Assembly (NCBI GenBank): GCA_963606545.1
Contig: CAVCYP010000058.1
Coordinates: 1-9,303 of the forward strand
Direction of reading: 5' to 3'
Origin: UBA9732 sp963606545
GTDB taxonomy: Bacteria > Spirochaetota > Spirochaetia > Sphaerochaetales > Sphaerochaetaceae
Length of the DNA: 9,303 bases
Shown: in pieces, positions 1 through 6,780 of the stretch
Position numbering within the stretch: position 1 is the first letter of the stretch
Layout: the number at the start of each line of letters is the position of its first letter
Notes under the pieces: generated by a model
What the model was told of the DNA's origin: nothing
Seen by the model: only the letters and a program-made list of their open reading frames with translations
Database searches by the model: none
Made by a program: the position numbers and the translations under genes

Positions 1-82
1 TCACGTTAACTTCAACAGCACTCTGTGCAAAGGCCATTGATGCAACCAAACAAACTAGAAGGATCAGAAATGCTTTCTTCAT
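1..82 (-). CDS. N-terminus of an exported protein (partial)
   Basis: Only the first 27 codons are in the window, so the product cannot be named. The visible peptide is a textbook signal sequence: two lysines after the initiator Met, a hydrophobic core of about 13 residues (AFLILLVCLVASM), and an AFA|Q signal peptidase I site after residue 19. The mature protein would begin QSAVEVNV. The ATG at 82-80 has a clear AAGGAG ribosome binding site that overlaps the TAA stop of the nuclease gene just upstream, with only 12 bases between the two genes. It is therefore almost certainly co-transcribed with the nuclease and ABC transporter genes, and adds a further exported protein to that operon. No further domain call is possible. 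Confidence 0.8.
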   Translation of the reverse strand, partial: MKKAFLILLVCLVASMAFAQSAVEVNV

Positions 83-94
83 TATTTTCTCCTT

Positions 95-1423
95 TTAAAT
101 TTCTTTAACCGTGATGTCCTTCTTTGAAAGGACCTTAATCTGATAAACCCCATCAAAGGCATCTACAATACCCTTGACGTCGATAATTTTGTTTAAATAC
201 GCCTCAGAAGTAATCAAATTCCCCTTGCCGTCCGTAAAAACGGTAGTGCGAACCTGCACCACAAGATCTCCGTCCAACTGATCCGCCGGCTTGCAATAAA
301 GCGTCATTGCACCGTAAGAAGAGCTGGTAGTATCACTTGTAGTGAAAACCTCAACGACCTTCAGATTCTCCATCTTGATAGTCGTATTCATGGCCAAGAA
401 GGCGTAATCGTACTCCTTAGAGGAGTCATCCGTGACAACCGTAACCTTCCCATTAACGAATGTATCAGCCGCCGTCAGCACAAAAGCCCCTTTATGCCCC
501 GAGCTTATCTTCTTTACATTGTTAGGATTATCCGGCTCCATAAGCTTATACGACAAGCCCGATACCTGATAGGTCTGACCTGCCTCATAATACTGCACCG
601 TACCAACAATGCGGGACCGGTTCCCCACAGCTATAGCCCTTAAGCCAAAGCCCGGCAAGTTATAGCCATAGTAAACCGATATCCCATTATACATTCCTGT
701 TTCTGGGTCGTAGTCTTCTACATAAATGCTTGAGCCGTCATCTTTTGTCACAACCCCCTCAAAGGCAACCTTGATGCCATTGTAGGACTCAATATTAAGC
801 CTCAGCTCGTTGAGAGTTAACTCAACCGCCTCACCGTAATAGAAATCGGGGTCTTTCTCGCCGGAGTAAACGTTGAGTTTAAGCGTTTTAGCTTGGTTGA
901 GGGCTTCCATGCAGATAGAGCCGTAGCGGTTATTTGCTGTGGAGGAAGCAATTGCCAAGCCGTTTTGCAGAATCTCAAGGTTTAAGTTTCTATAAGGCTC
1001 GTCTTCAGAGGACTTATACCAAACCCATACCAGATATCGGCTTCCAGTAGAGTCAAGGTTCCATTTTTCGTCGTCGGACTCAATGATGATTGAAACGGCG
1101 TTGGAGAGTTTTTCCCGGGTGAAAGCAGAGGCTTTCTTTCCGTATTCCTCTATCTTTCCAGTGGATTCTGGAGTGTTGATTGCAAGGTATCGGGCTTTCA
1201 GCACCCCGTTTTCGCAGATAGATGTAGGGACATTGAAGTGCGTGGTGTCGCCGTCTACAAACGTCTTGACCGTGACTTCCTGCTTGAGGGTTGATGAGGA
1301 GCGTACAAACGAAAGTTTGCTGGCATAGTCAACGTAGCCCTCTGGGTAGTCAGCAAAGACTGCAAAGGAGACAAAAAGCACAACAAGAAGAAGGAAAAAT
1401 CTCTTCAAAGCATTGGTAGTCAT
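95..1423 (-). CDS. Secreted thermonuclease (SNase/TNase) family protein with C-terminal OB-fold-like domains
   Basis: This 442-residue protein is probably an exported calcium-dependent phosphodiesterase acting on DNA or RNA. Residues 1-24 form a signal peptide (AVFA|D site). Residues about 50-190 match the staphylococcal nuclease fold: VDGDT at 56-60 (the D19/D21 calcium region), R78 (equivalent of R35), NTPE at 83-86 (E86 = catalytic E43), YGKKASAF at 94-101, and R129 (equivalent of R87). Staphylococcal nuclease has Asp40 where this protein has Asn83. Residues about 200-295 (VAFEGVVTK, GSSIYVED, NRSRIVGTV, YQVSGLS) look like an OB-fold nucleic-acid-binding domain of the kind joined to SNase in B. 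subtilis YhcR. Residues about 310-442 resemble a second beta-rich OB-like domain (IIDVKGIVDAFDGVYQIKVLS). It is far longer than S. aureus nuclease (about 150 mature residues). It starts 13 bases after the solute-binding protein gene, behind a weak AGGTAAGAAG site. The fold call is confident; activity and substrate are inferred. Confidence 0.85.
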   Translation of the reverse strand: MTTNALKRFFLLLVVLFVSFAVFADYPEGYVDYASKLSFVRSSSTLKQEVTVKTFVDGDTTHFNVPTSICENGVLKARYLAINTPESTGKIEEYGKKASAFTREKLSNAVSIIIESDDEKWNLDSTGSRYLVWVWYKSSEDEPYRNLNLEILQNGLAIASSTANNRYGSICMEALNQAKTLKLNVYSGEKDPDFYYGEAVELTLNELRLNIESYNGIKVAFEGVVTKDDGSSIYVEDYDPETGMYNGISVYYGYNLPGFGLRAIAVGNRSRIVGTVQYYEAGQTYQVSGLSYKLMEPDNPNNVKKISSGHKGAFVLTAADTFVNGKVTVVTDDSSKEYDYAFLAMNTTIKMENLKVVEVFTTSDTTSSSYGAMTLYCKPADQLDGDLVVQVRTTVFTDGKGNLITSEAYLNKIIDVKGIVDAFDGVYQIKVLSKKDITVKEI

Positions 1424-1436
1424 AGCTTCTTACCTA

Positions 1437-2855
1437 TTAGTTGTTGTACTCACACTCGTCAATAGCATCCTGGAATGCCAAGTCAATCATGGAGTCAACG
1501 TTGTCTGTCTTGGTTGAGAGACACTTGGAAAGAAGTGCAGATACCTGGTCACGAGCTGTTGAAGAGCCGTTGAAGGCTGGAGATGTGTAGTAAGCATCTT
1601 CCTGTTCAAGACAAACCTTAGCACTGAGAGCAGCAATGAAATCATAACCGTCTGCAGAAGCAATGAAGTCTGCGTAAACTGGGTTAGTTGCAACAGACTT
1701 AAGAACTGGGACATAGCCAGAGGCCATTGCAAAGGCTGCCTGGAATTCAACTGTTGTTGTAAGGTACTTAACAAAGATCCAAGAAGCTACAACTTCCTGA
1801 GCGTTGGCCTTTGAGAAGATAACCAAGCTTGGGCCCTGAGAGATAACCTTTCTGTTGCTCTGAGAAACCTGTGGGATTGAAGCAATTCCAACTTCAAATG
1901 GATATTCGCCATCAACCTTTGAAGGTCTCTGATAAGTTGCACCAGCTGATGAACCAATTGACATGTAGCTCTTTGGAGAGGTTGTTGAGGTGAAAAGACC
2001 AGAGGTATATGCACCGTAGAGAGTCTGTGTTGTCAGATATCCCTTGTCATACCAAGATCTGAACATCTTTACGAAGTTCTTATTGGCTTCGTTGTCAAAC
2101 AAATAGTGATCTCCAGTTGCGCTGGTGTATGGGCTATCAAGCTGCTCACACATTGTGATGAACCAGTTAGCTTCTGAGTCGTATCCAAGTGGAATAGAGG
2201 TTGGATCAATCTCCTTAATCTTTGCACAGACAGCTTCCATTTCTTCCCAAGTTGTAGGAACTTCAATTCCGTTCTCTTCAAAGAAAGTCTTGTTGTAATA
2301 AAGAACTTCTGTTGACTTTGAGAGAGGGAGGGTGTACATAAGGCCATCACCAAACTGTCTTCCTTCATTGTAGTAACCTTCAATGAAGTCAGCCTTCTGC
2401 TCTTCTGTAAGTCCAAGGACTTCTGTTGTTCCGTCAGCTCTTGTGACAACAAGGTCGCTATCAATGAAGTTATCCAGTGTAGCAACAACGCCAGCAAGGT
2501 TGTAACGAGCAACGTGGTCTGGGTAGCAGTAAGCAATGTTTGGCTGGTTAGATACTGTAATTTCAGTACTAATCTGGTCTCTGACATCGTCATAGGAACC
2601 TACAGCAGTCCACTCAATGTGAATGTTTGGATAAAGCTTGTTAAACTCTGCTATATATTCGTCAAGAACTGTGGAAAGGTTTGTACCCATTGTGTGGTAG
2701 AACCTAAGAGTTACTTCGCTGCCATCATATCCTTCAGCTGGTACTTCATAAGCACTTGCTGTAGTTGTAAGGGTTACATCCTCAGAATCACCATTACAGA
2801 AGGCAAACATCAGTGCTCCAACCAAGAGCACAACAACTAGAAAAGTTTTTTTCAT
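1437..2855 (-). CDS. ABC transporter extracellular solute-binding protein, family 1 (UgpB/MalE type)
   Basis: This 472-residue receptor should capture the substrate outside the inner membrane for the adjoining permeases. The N-terminus (MKKTF, hydrophobic core, then Cys20 followed by NGDSED) resembles a lipoprotein signal, although Phe at -1 of the presumed lipobox is unusual. The mature part shows family-1 features: TLRFYHTMG at 49-57, FNKLYPNIHIEW at 71-82, and LPLSKSTEVLYYNKTFFEENGI at 176-197 followed by PTTWEEM. That last block resembles UgpB more than maltose-binding protein. YVPVLKSV at 381-388 is the usual C-lobe element. The ATG at 2855-2853 is preferred because AGGAG lies 7 bases upstream; a TTG 21 bases further out would place the coding start over that site. 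The substrate cannot be read from sequence: sugars, glycerophosphodiesters or other polar solutes are possible. The nuclease gene follows by 13 bases. Confidence 0.9.
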   Translation of the reverse strand: MKKTFLVVVLLVGALMFAFCNGDSEDVTLTTTASAYEVPAEGYDGSEVTLRFYHTMGTNLSTVLDEYIAEFNKLYPNIHIEWTAVGSYDDVRDQISTEITVSNQPNIAYCYPDHVARYNLAGVVATLDNFIDSDLVVTRADGTTEVLGLTEEQKADFIEGYYNEGRQFGDGLMYTLPLSKSTEVLYYNKTFFEENGIEVPTTWEEMEAVCAKIKEIDPTSIPLGYDSEANWFITMCEQLDSPYTSATGDHYLFDNEANKNFVKMFRSWYDKGYLTTQTLYGAYTSGLFTSTTSPKSYMSIGSSAGATYQRPSKVDGEYPFEVGIASIPQVSQSNRKVISQGPSLVIFSKANAQEVVASWIFVKYLTTTVEFQAAFAMASGYVPVLKSVATNPVYADFIASADGYDFIAALSAKVCLEQEDAYYTSPAFNGSSTARDQVSALLSKCLSTKTDNVDSMIDLAFQDAIDECEYNN

Positions 2856-2862
2856 GTTTCTT

Positions 2863-2867
2863 CTCCT
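2863..2867 (-). promoter_or_regulatory. Ribosome binding site fixing the binding-protein start
   Basis: AGGAG within AAGGAGAAG, 7 bases before the ATG at 2855-2853. A longer reading from a TTG at 2876 would translate across this site and add MIKRRRN ahead of the signal peptide, so the ATG is the better start. Confidence 0.75.
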
Positions 2868-2881
2868 TTTTATCAACCTAT

Positions 2882-2901
2882 AAAAATCGCCGTTTTAGGC
2901 G
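2882..2901 (-). other. Short hairpin plus T-run, possible weak attenuator before the binding-protein gene
   Basis: On the minus strand CGCC (2901-2898), a 6-base loop TAAAAC, GGCG (2891-2888), then A and TTTTT (2886-2882). The shape is that of an intrinsic terminator, but the stem has only four pairs, so at best it would be leaky. It lies between the tandem palindromes and the binding-protein ribosome binding site. Confidence 0.3.
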
Positions 2902-2925
2902 TCTTTACCTTAAATATCGGGCTTA

Positions 2926-2964
2926 GCGCTTACAAGGCGCAACCTGGCGCTTACAAGGCGCAAC
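2926..2964. repeat. Two tandem copies of an 18-base GC-rich palindromic repeat between permease and binding-protein genes
   Basis: The + strand reads gcgcttacaaggcgcaac at 2926-2943 and, identically, at 2947-2964, giving a 21-base period. Each unit holds GCGC arms around a 7-base centre, so each can fold as a short hairpin in RNA; on the + strand a T-G wobble and a T-A pair extend the stem to 6. The second copy abuts the stop codon of the downstream permease (2967-2965). Known precedent: palindromic units between malE and malF in E. coli give differential expression of binding protein and permeases. Inference: a similar processing or mRNA-stability role here, raising binding protein relative to permeases. 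Two copies are too few to call a CRISPR array. Confidence 0.75.
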
Positions 2965-3846
2965 TTAGCCCTTAATTCCGCTTCTGCTCACACCCTTCAT
3001 TATATACTTTCTAAGGAAAACGAATACAAGGAAAAGTGGAGCGGATACCATTGCAACCGCCGCCATCTGAACTGGGTAGTTGACATCTCCCGTGGTCTCG
3101 GTGAAGGCGTTTCTAAGTCCGTTTGTGATAAGTCTGTGGTTCTCGTCGTTGGCAACTAGGCGTGGCCAAATGTAGGAGTTCCAAGCACCCATCATCTTCA
3201 AAATTGTAATTGAAATCAAAGTTGGCAGAGAAAGCGGAATCATGACCTTGCACAGGTACTTGAAATCGCTCGTGCCATCAACCTTAGCGGCCAAATACAG
3301 CTCGTTTGGAATCTGCAAAAAGTTCTGACGTAGCAAATAAATGTAGAAAACGCTAACCAAGAACGGCACAATCAAAACGGTATAAGTATTTATCCAGCCA
3401 AGCTTTGTGACGGTACTGTAGTTTGTAATTGTAAAAAGCTCGCCAGGAATCATCATGGTAGCCAAAAGTGCGGCAAACAACAAATCTTTTCCCTTGAACT
3501 CCAACCTAGCAAACGCAAAGGCAGACAGTATTGTAATGACCAAGGAAAGCAATGTTGAAACAATTCCAACATACATTGTATTTAAGAAAAGTCTTCCTAA
3601 GTTTGCTGTGCTGAAAGCCGTTGCGTAGTTGCTAAACAACATACTCTTTGGCCAGAACGTTGGAACACTCATTCTGTACTCGTCCAAGGACTTGAGAGAA
3701 GAGTTTATCATCCAGTAGAACGGAAAGAGTACAATTGCGGCCATGACAATTAAGAAGGCATAGAGCAAGACCATGACAATTTTTCCAATTATCTTCTGTC
3801 TTGAGGTCTCTTTCTTCATATCTTTTTCGTGCATTGTAGAAATCAC
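2965..3846 (-). CDS. ABC transporter permease, carbohydrate-type (UgpE/MalG-like)
   Basis: A 293-residue inner-membrane subunit forming one half of the transport channel. Hydrophobic segments are visible at about 20-46, 88-113, 122-140, 155-172, 205-220 and 260-278, the six-helix layout of MalG/UgpE. The cytoplasmic EAA loop that docks on the ATPase is clear: ELYLAAKVDGTSDFKYLCKV at 182-201, then MIPLSLP. The C-terminus ends GVSRSGIKG, like the GxxxGxxKG tail of this family. The start is taken as GTG (3846-3844) because AAGGAGG sits 7 bases upstream; internal ATGs at 3834 and 3819 lack such a site. It begins 12 bases after the partner permease, whose stop codon overlaps this ribosome binding site. 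A 109-base gap with palindromic repeats follows before the binding-protein gene. Confidence 0.93.
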   Translation of the reverse strand: MISTMHEKDMKKETSRQKIIGKIVMVLLYAFLIVMAAIVLFPFYWMINSSLKSLDEYRMSVPTFWPKSMLFSNYATAFSTANLGRLFLNTMYVGIVSTLLSLVITILSAFAFARLEFKGKDLLFAALLATMMIPGELFTITNYSTVTKLGWINTYTVLIVPFLVSVFYIYLLRQNFLQIPNELYLAAKVDGTSDFKYLCKVMIPLSLPTLISITILKMMGAWNSYIWPRLVANDENHRLITNGLRNAFTETTGDVNYPVQMAAVAMVSAPLFLVFVFLRKYIMKGVSRSGIKG

Positions 3847-3853
3847 TCTTTGG

Positions 3854-3860
3854 CCTCCTT
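3854..3860 (-). promoter_or_regulatory. Strong ribosome binding site supporting a GTG start
   Basis: AAGGAGG on the minus strand, 7 bases upstream of the GTG at 3846-3844 and overlapping the TAA stop of the preceding permease. It decides the start of the UgpE/MalG-like permease in favour of GTG over the ATG codons at residues 5 and 10. Confidence 0.75.
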
Positions 3861-4815
3861 AATAATGAACTTTCTTCTTGCTGACGTACAAGTTTAGAAG
3901 AGTAACGACCAAAATGAGACCAAACAAAATCAAAGCAGCAGCACTAGCTCTTCCCTGATTATTTGTTGAAAGCGCATCATAAATAAATCCAACCATGGTA
4001 TTAAGACGCTTAGAGTCATCGGCTGGACCCATAGTCTCACCAAAGATACCAACAATGCTGGTGTATTCCTTAAATCCACCAATAAAGCCGGTAATTACAA
4101 CGTAGGCAATCATTGGAGAAAGAAGAGGAACCGTGATTCTTGTGAAAATTCTACGTCTTGAAGTTCCGTCAACCTTTGCTGCGTCATAGTACTGTTTGTT
4201 AACGCTCTGAAGACCACCCAAAAGGATAAGAATCTTAAACGGAAGAGCATTCCATACAATATAAACGACCATGACAGTCATGTTTGCAAAATAAGTGGAA
4301 CCATAGTTAATCCAGTTAACTGGTTTTCCACCAAAGAACTCAATAACGTTGTTGATAATACCAGCAGTTACAATAATCTCATTTTCAGTGCCATAGAAAC
4401 TTCCAACAATGTTAAACATTGCAGCAAAAACCATTCCAATAGCAATTGAGTTGGTAACATAAGGCAGGAAAAAGATTGTCTGCAAGAACTTTTGCAGCGT
4501 CTTGATTGAATTCAAACAAACTGCAATAAGAAGCGCCAAGATGGTTGAAATTGGAACAGTGAAGACACAAAGCAAAACAGTGTTTTTCATGCACTGAACA
4601 AACTTCTTGTACTGAATAACTTTTGTAAAGTTGCCAATTCCAAACTTGAACTTAACTCCAGCTACCGCCTTAAGTCCGCTGTAATTTTCAAGGAAAGCCA
4701 TTCTTACAGTGTTAACAATTGGCCAACCAGTGAAAACGAGTAGCAGAATAACGGCTGGAGCCAAATAAATCCATGCTTTCCACGGATGTCTGCTTTCTAC
4801 CATACTACTGGCCAT
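3859..4815 (-). CDS. ABC transporter permease, carbohydrate-type (UgpA/MalF-like)
   Basis: A 318-residue inner-membrane subunit, the expected heterodimer partner of the next permease. The N-terminus (PWKAWIYLAPAVILLLVFTGWPIVNTVRMAF) is the first helix typical of UgpA-type proteins, which lack the extra N-terminal helices of E. coli MalF. Further membrane segments lie at about 78-101, 115-138, 178-200, 232-250 and 290-311. The EAA loop reads YYDAAKVDGTSRRRIFTRI at 209-227 followed by TVPLLSP. The ATG lies one base after the ATPase stop codon (TAA T ATG), with GAGG in the end of the ATPase gene as ribosome binding site, so translation is probably coupled. A second ATG at residue 5 is possible but not needed. 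Confidence 0.93.
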   Translation of the reverse strand: MASSMVESRHPWKAWIYLAPAVILLLVFTGWPIVNTVRMAFLENYSGLKAVAGVKFKFGIGNFTKVIQYKKFVQCMKNTVLLCVFTVPISTILALLIAVCLNSIKTLQKFLQTIFFLPYVTNSIAIGMVFAAMFNIVGSFYGTENEIIVTAGIINNVIEFFGGKPVNWINYGSTYFANMTVMVVYIVWNALPFKILILLGGLQSVNKQYYDAAKVDGTSRRRIFTRITVPLLSPMIAYVVITGFIGGFKEYTSIVGIFGETMGPADDSKRLNTMVGFIYDALSTNNQGRASAAALILFGLILVVTLLNLYVSKKKVHY

Positions 4816-4816
4816 A

Positions 4817-5920
4817 TTACTTTCCCTCTACGTAGATGCGCTGCTCTGTTTCCTTATTGAACAGGAACAACTTGTTTGGCTTAATGTTGAACTTAACCGT
4901 CTTGCTCTCAAGATCCACATGGTTATCAGCATCAATGATTGCTCTGATAGTTGGGTTAATTGAAGCTTCACTTGTAGCTACAACGCTTACGTCACGGCCC
5001 ATAACTTCAACAGAATTTAGGTTGCAGGTAAAGGCGCCATCAGGGCTTAAAACGAAACCTTCAGGCCTAATTCCAACGTAAACCTCTTGATCTGGGACAT
5101 TGTTTGCATCCCCAATGGCCTCCTCCCCAAGGTAAACCTTACCGCCCTTTACAGCACCGGTAAAGACGTTAATTGGAGGAGTTCCCAAGAACTTAGCAAC
5201 AAACAGGTTGGCGGGGCTATTATAAACATCCTGAGGCTTTCCAATCTGCTGAACCACACCAAGCTTCATAACAACAATCATGTCAGAAATACTCATAGCC
5301 TCTTCCTGGTCATGGGTAACAAAAACAGTTGTGATATTTGTAGCTCTCTGAATTCTTCTAATCTCTTCTCTGGTCTGAAGTCTAAGTCTTGCATCCAAGT
5401 TTGAAAGCGGCTCATCCAAAAGCAGAACCTTAGGCATCTTAACAAGAGCTCTAGCAATAGCTACACGCTGCTGCTGACCACCAGAAAGCTCACTTGGCTT
5501 TCTCTCCATGAGCTCGTCAATCTGAACAATCTTTGCAACCTCATAGGCACGCTTGAGCATCTCTTCCTTAGAAAGCTTATCCTCTCCCTTGAGATTCTGA
5601 AGCGGGAAAAGAATATTCTGCTTGACCGTCATATGCGGATACAGTGCGTAATTCTGGAACACCAGCCCAACGCCTCTATTCTCCGGAGGAAGCTGCGTCA
5701 CGTCATCTTCGCCAAAGAAAATCTTTCCACTTGTAGGCTTCTGCAAACCACAAATCATGTACAGCGTTGTGCTCTTTCCACAACCCGATGGCCCTAAAAG
5801 CCCCACAAGCTTTCCATCTGGAATTGTGAAAGTGAAATCGTTTACTGCAACAACTTCATCTCCACTGTTCTTATTCCTGCTTGGGAAAATCTTGGTTAAA
5901 TTCTGAAGATCAACAATCAT
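4817..5920 (-). CDS. ugpC: ABC transporter ATP-binding protein, UgpC/MsmK/MalK family
   Basis: This 367-residue cytoplasmic ATPase powers the two adjoining permeases. All nucleotide-binding motifs are intact: Walker A GPSGCGKST at 43-51, Q-loop Gln89 (FQNYALYPHMTV), signature LSGGQ at 145-149, Walker B VLLLDE at 165-170, D-loop SNLDA at 173-177, and switch His203 (VTHDQEEAM). Residues from about 240 form the regulatory, TOBE-type C-terminal domain of the MalK subgroup, including the VGIRPEGF element. Length matches the family (about 360-370). In Gram-positive bacteria such ATPases (MsmX/MsmK) often serve several importers; here it sits in the operon with its own permeases, so a dedicated role is likely. 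The gene begins 17 bases after the RDD gene, behind AAGGAAA. The symbol denotes the family, not proven glycerol-3-phosphate transport. Confidence 0.94.
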   Translation of the reverse strand: MIVDLQNLTKIFPSRNKNSGDEVVAVNDFTFTIPDGKLVGLLGPSGCGKSTTLYMICGLQKPTSGKIFFGEDDVTQLPPENRGVGLVFQNYALYPHMTVKQNILFPLQNLKGEDKLSKEEMLKRAYEVAKIVQIDELMERKPSELSGGQQQRVAIARALVKMPKVLLLDEPLSNLDARLRLQTREEIRRIQRATNITTVFVTHDQEEAMSISDMIVVMKLGVVQQIGKPQDVYNSPANLFVAKFLGTPPINVFTGAVKGGKVYLGEEAIGDANNVPDQEVYVGIRPEGFVLSPDGAFTCNLNSVEVMGRDVSVVATSEASINPTIRAIIDADNHVDLESKTVKFNIKPNKLFLFNKETEQRIYVEGK

Positions 5921-5937
5921 ATCTATTTCCTTTTTCC

Positions 5938-6702
5938 TTAATAATAGCTTGCCTTATCAACTTTTTCTGCTGCAGCTCTCTTCTTTGCCTCAATAAGGGC
6001 CTCTTCACTGTCATAAATCATCTGACTTGCATAATCCACCACAACGGTGTCTGAAAGTAAGTCATGAATCAACGAATTAGTCTTTGTTGCACACATAAGA
6101 ATTATCTGCAAAAGCAAAATGAGCCCCATAACTATAGGACCCACAATGCCTATTACTCCTGCTAAAATCATCAGCACAATGAGAACTGGAATCATTGTTT
6201 CAATTGCATATTTTCCAAGGAATGTGCGGATGAAAAGACTTACGTTATTCATCTTAACCGCATTGGTACGCATAACAGCAATTCCAAAGATTTTCTTTCC
6301 CAGCGTCTGCCCGTTTTTGAAAAGGATGGGGATTATAAATTCAAGGCAAAGGAAGGAAAGGAGGATGGAAAGCGACGTGACGAGCAAAATTAAATCAATC
6401 ATCATGTTATAGGCGTACATTGCCTCCATGTCCTGGTATAGCGCATTGCGAGCGTTCATGTACGAGTCCTGCTCTTCCCTGCTCAGATTATTGTACTGGT
6501 CCTCCGTGTAGTCAAACGTGGTCCCGTACTGCTGCTCATAGGCTGCAAGCTTGTCCGTATAGGTGGTGCTGTACTTGTCGTAGTTGGTGATAGTTGAAAG
6601 CAAAAAAGCAAAACCCACGGCCAATATTCCAAAGAGAATAGAGTCAAATAAAAAAGCCGATGCTCTTTTCCATATGCTTGCTTTTTGCAAATCAAAAATC
6701 AT
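5938..6702 (-). CDS. RDD-family membrane protein
   Basis: The proposed product has 254 residues. The RDD domain shows in WKRASAFLFDSILFG at 11-25 (Arg13, Asp20), NGQTLGKKIFGIAVMRT at 130-146, and LIHDLLSDTVVVD at 211-223. Hydrophobic segments are at about 19-38, 101-128 and 168-205. A hydrophilic, Tyr/Gln/Glu-rich insertion (about 40-98) lies between the first two helices, and a charged Glu/Lys/Ala-rich tail (229-254) faces, presumably, the cytoplasm. RDD proteins are little characterised; some are linked to ion transport or stress, and none of that can be read here. The start is uncertain: ATG at 6702 fits the family and lies downstream of a promoter-like sequence, while ATG at 6732 overlaps the proposed -10 box and GTG at 6747 precedes it. 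None has a good ribosome binding site. It leads the transporter operon, 17 bases before the ATPase. Confidence 0.8.
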   Translation of the reverse strand: MIFDLQKASIWKRASAFLFDSILFGILAVGFAFLLSTITNYDKYSTTYTDKLAAYEQQYGTTFDYTEDQYNNLSREEQDSYMNARNALYQDMEAMYAYNMMIDLILLVTSLSILLSFLCLEFIIPILFKNGQTLGKKIFGIAVMRTNAVKMNNVSLFIRTFLGKYAIETMIPVLIVLMILAGVIGIVGPIVMGLILLLQIILMCATKTNSLIHDLLSDTVVVDYASQMIYDSEEALIEAKKRAAAEKVDKASYY

Positions 6703-6730
6703 ACAAGGTTGTCCACACAAATACCCTTTC

Positions 6731-6760
6731 ATTCTACACCATTTCACAACCAGTTAGCAA
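6731..6760 (-). promoter_or_regulatory. Candidate sigma-70 promoter for the RDD/ABC/nuclease operon
   Basis: On the minus strand TTGCTA (6760-6755; 4 of 6 to consensus), an 18-base spacer, then TAGAAT (6736-6731; 5 of 6). Transcription would begin near 6724, leaving about 20 bases to the ATG at 6702. No terminator is visible between the end of the AAA ATPase gene and this site, so read-through from that gene may also feed the operon. Confidence 0.45.
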
Positions 6761-6780
6761 TCAGATTGTTATAGAGCGCA

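Noticed and set aside
2069..2593. 174-codon minus-strand open frame inside the binding-protein gene
   Set aside because: It lies in another frame of a gene with clear family motifs, has a Leu/Thr/Ser-skewed composition, and lacks a ribosome binding site. It is a shadow of the real frame.
2926..2964. CRISPR-like repeat
   Set aside because: Only two 18-base units separated by 3 bases; no spacers of uniform length and no cas genes nearby.
4836..5404. Two + strand open frames (81 and 105 codons) opposite the ATPase gene
   Set aside because: They are antisense to a well-conserved ATP-binding protein and show no independent signals; same for the other antisense frames at 1083-1328, 2514-2840, 6119-6412 and 7435-7632.
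6703..6747. Longer RDD protein from GTG 6747 or ATG 6732
   Set aside because: The extra residues are not typical of the family, neither codon has a ribosome binding site, and the candidate -10 box overlaps the ATG at 6732. Not fully excluded.
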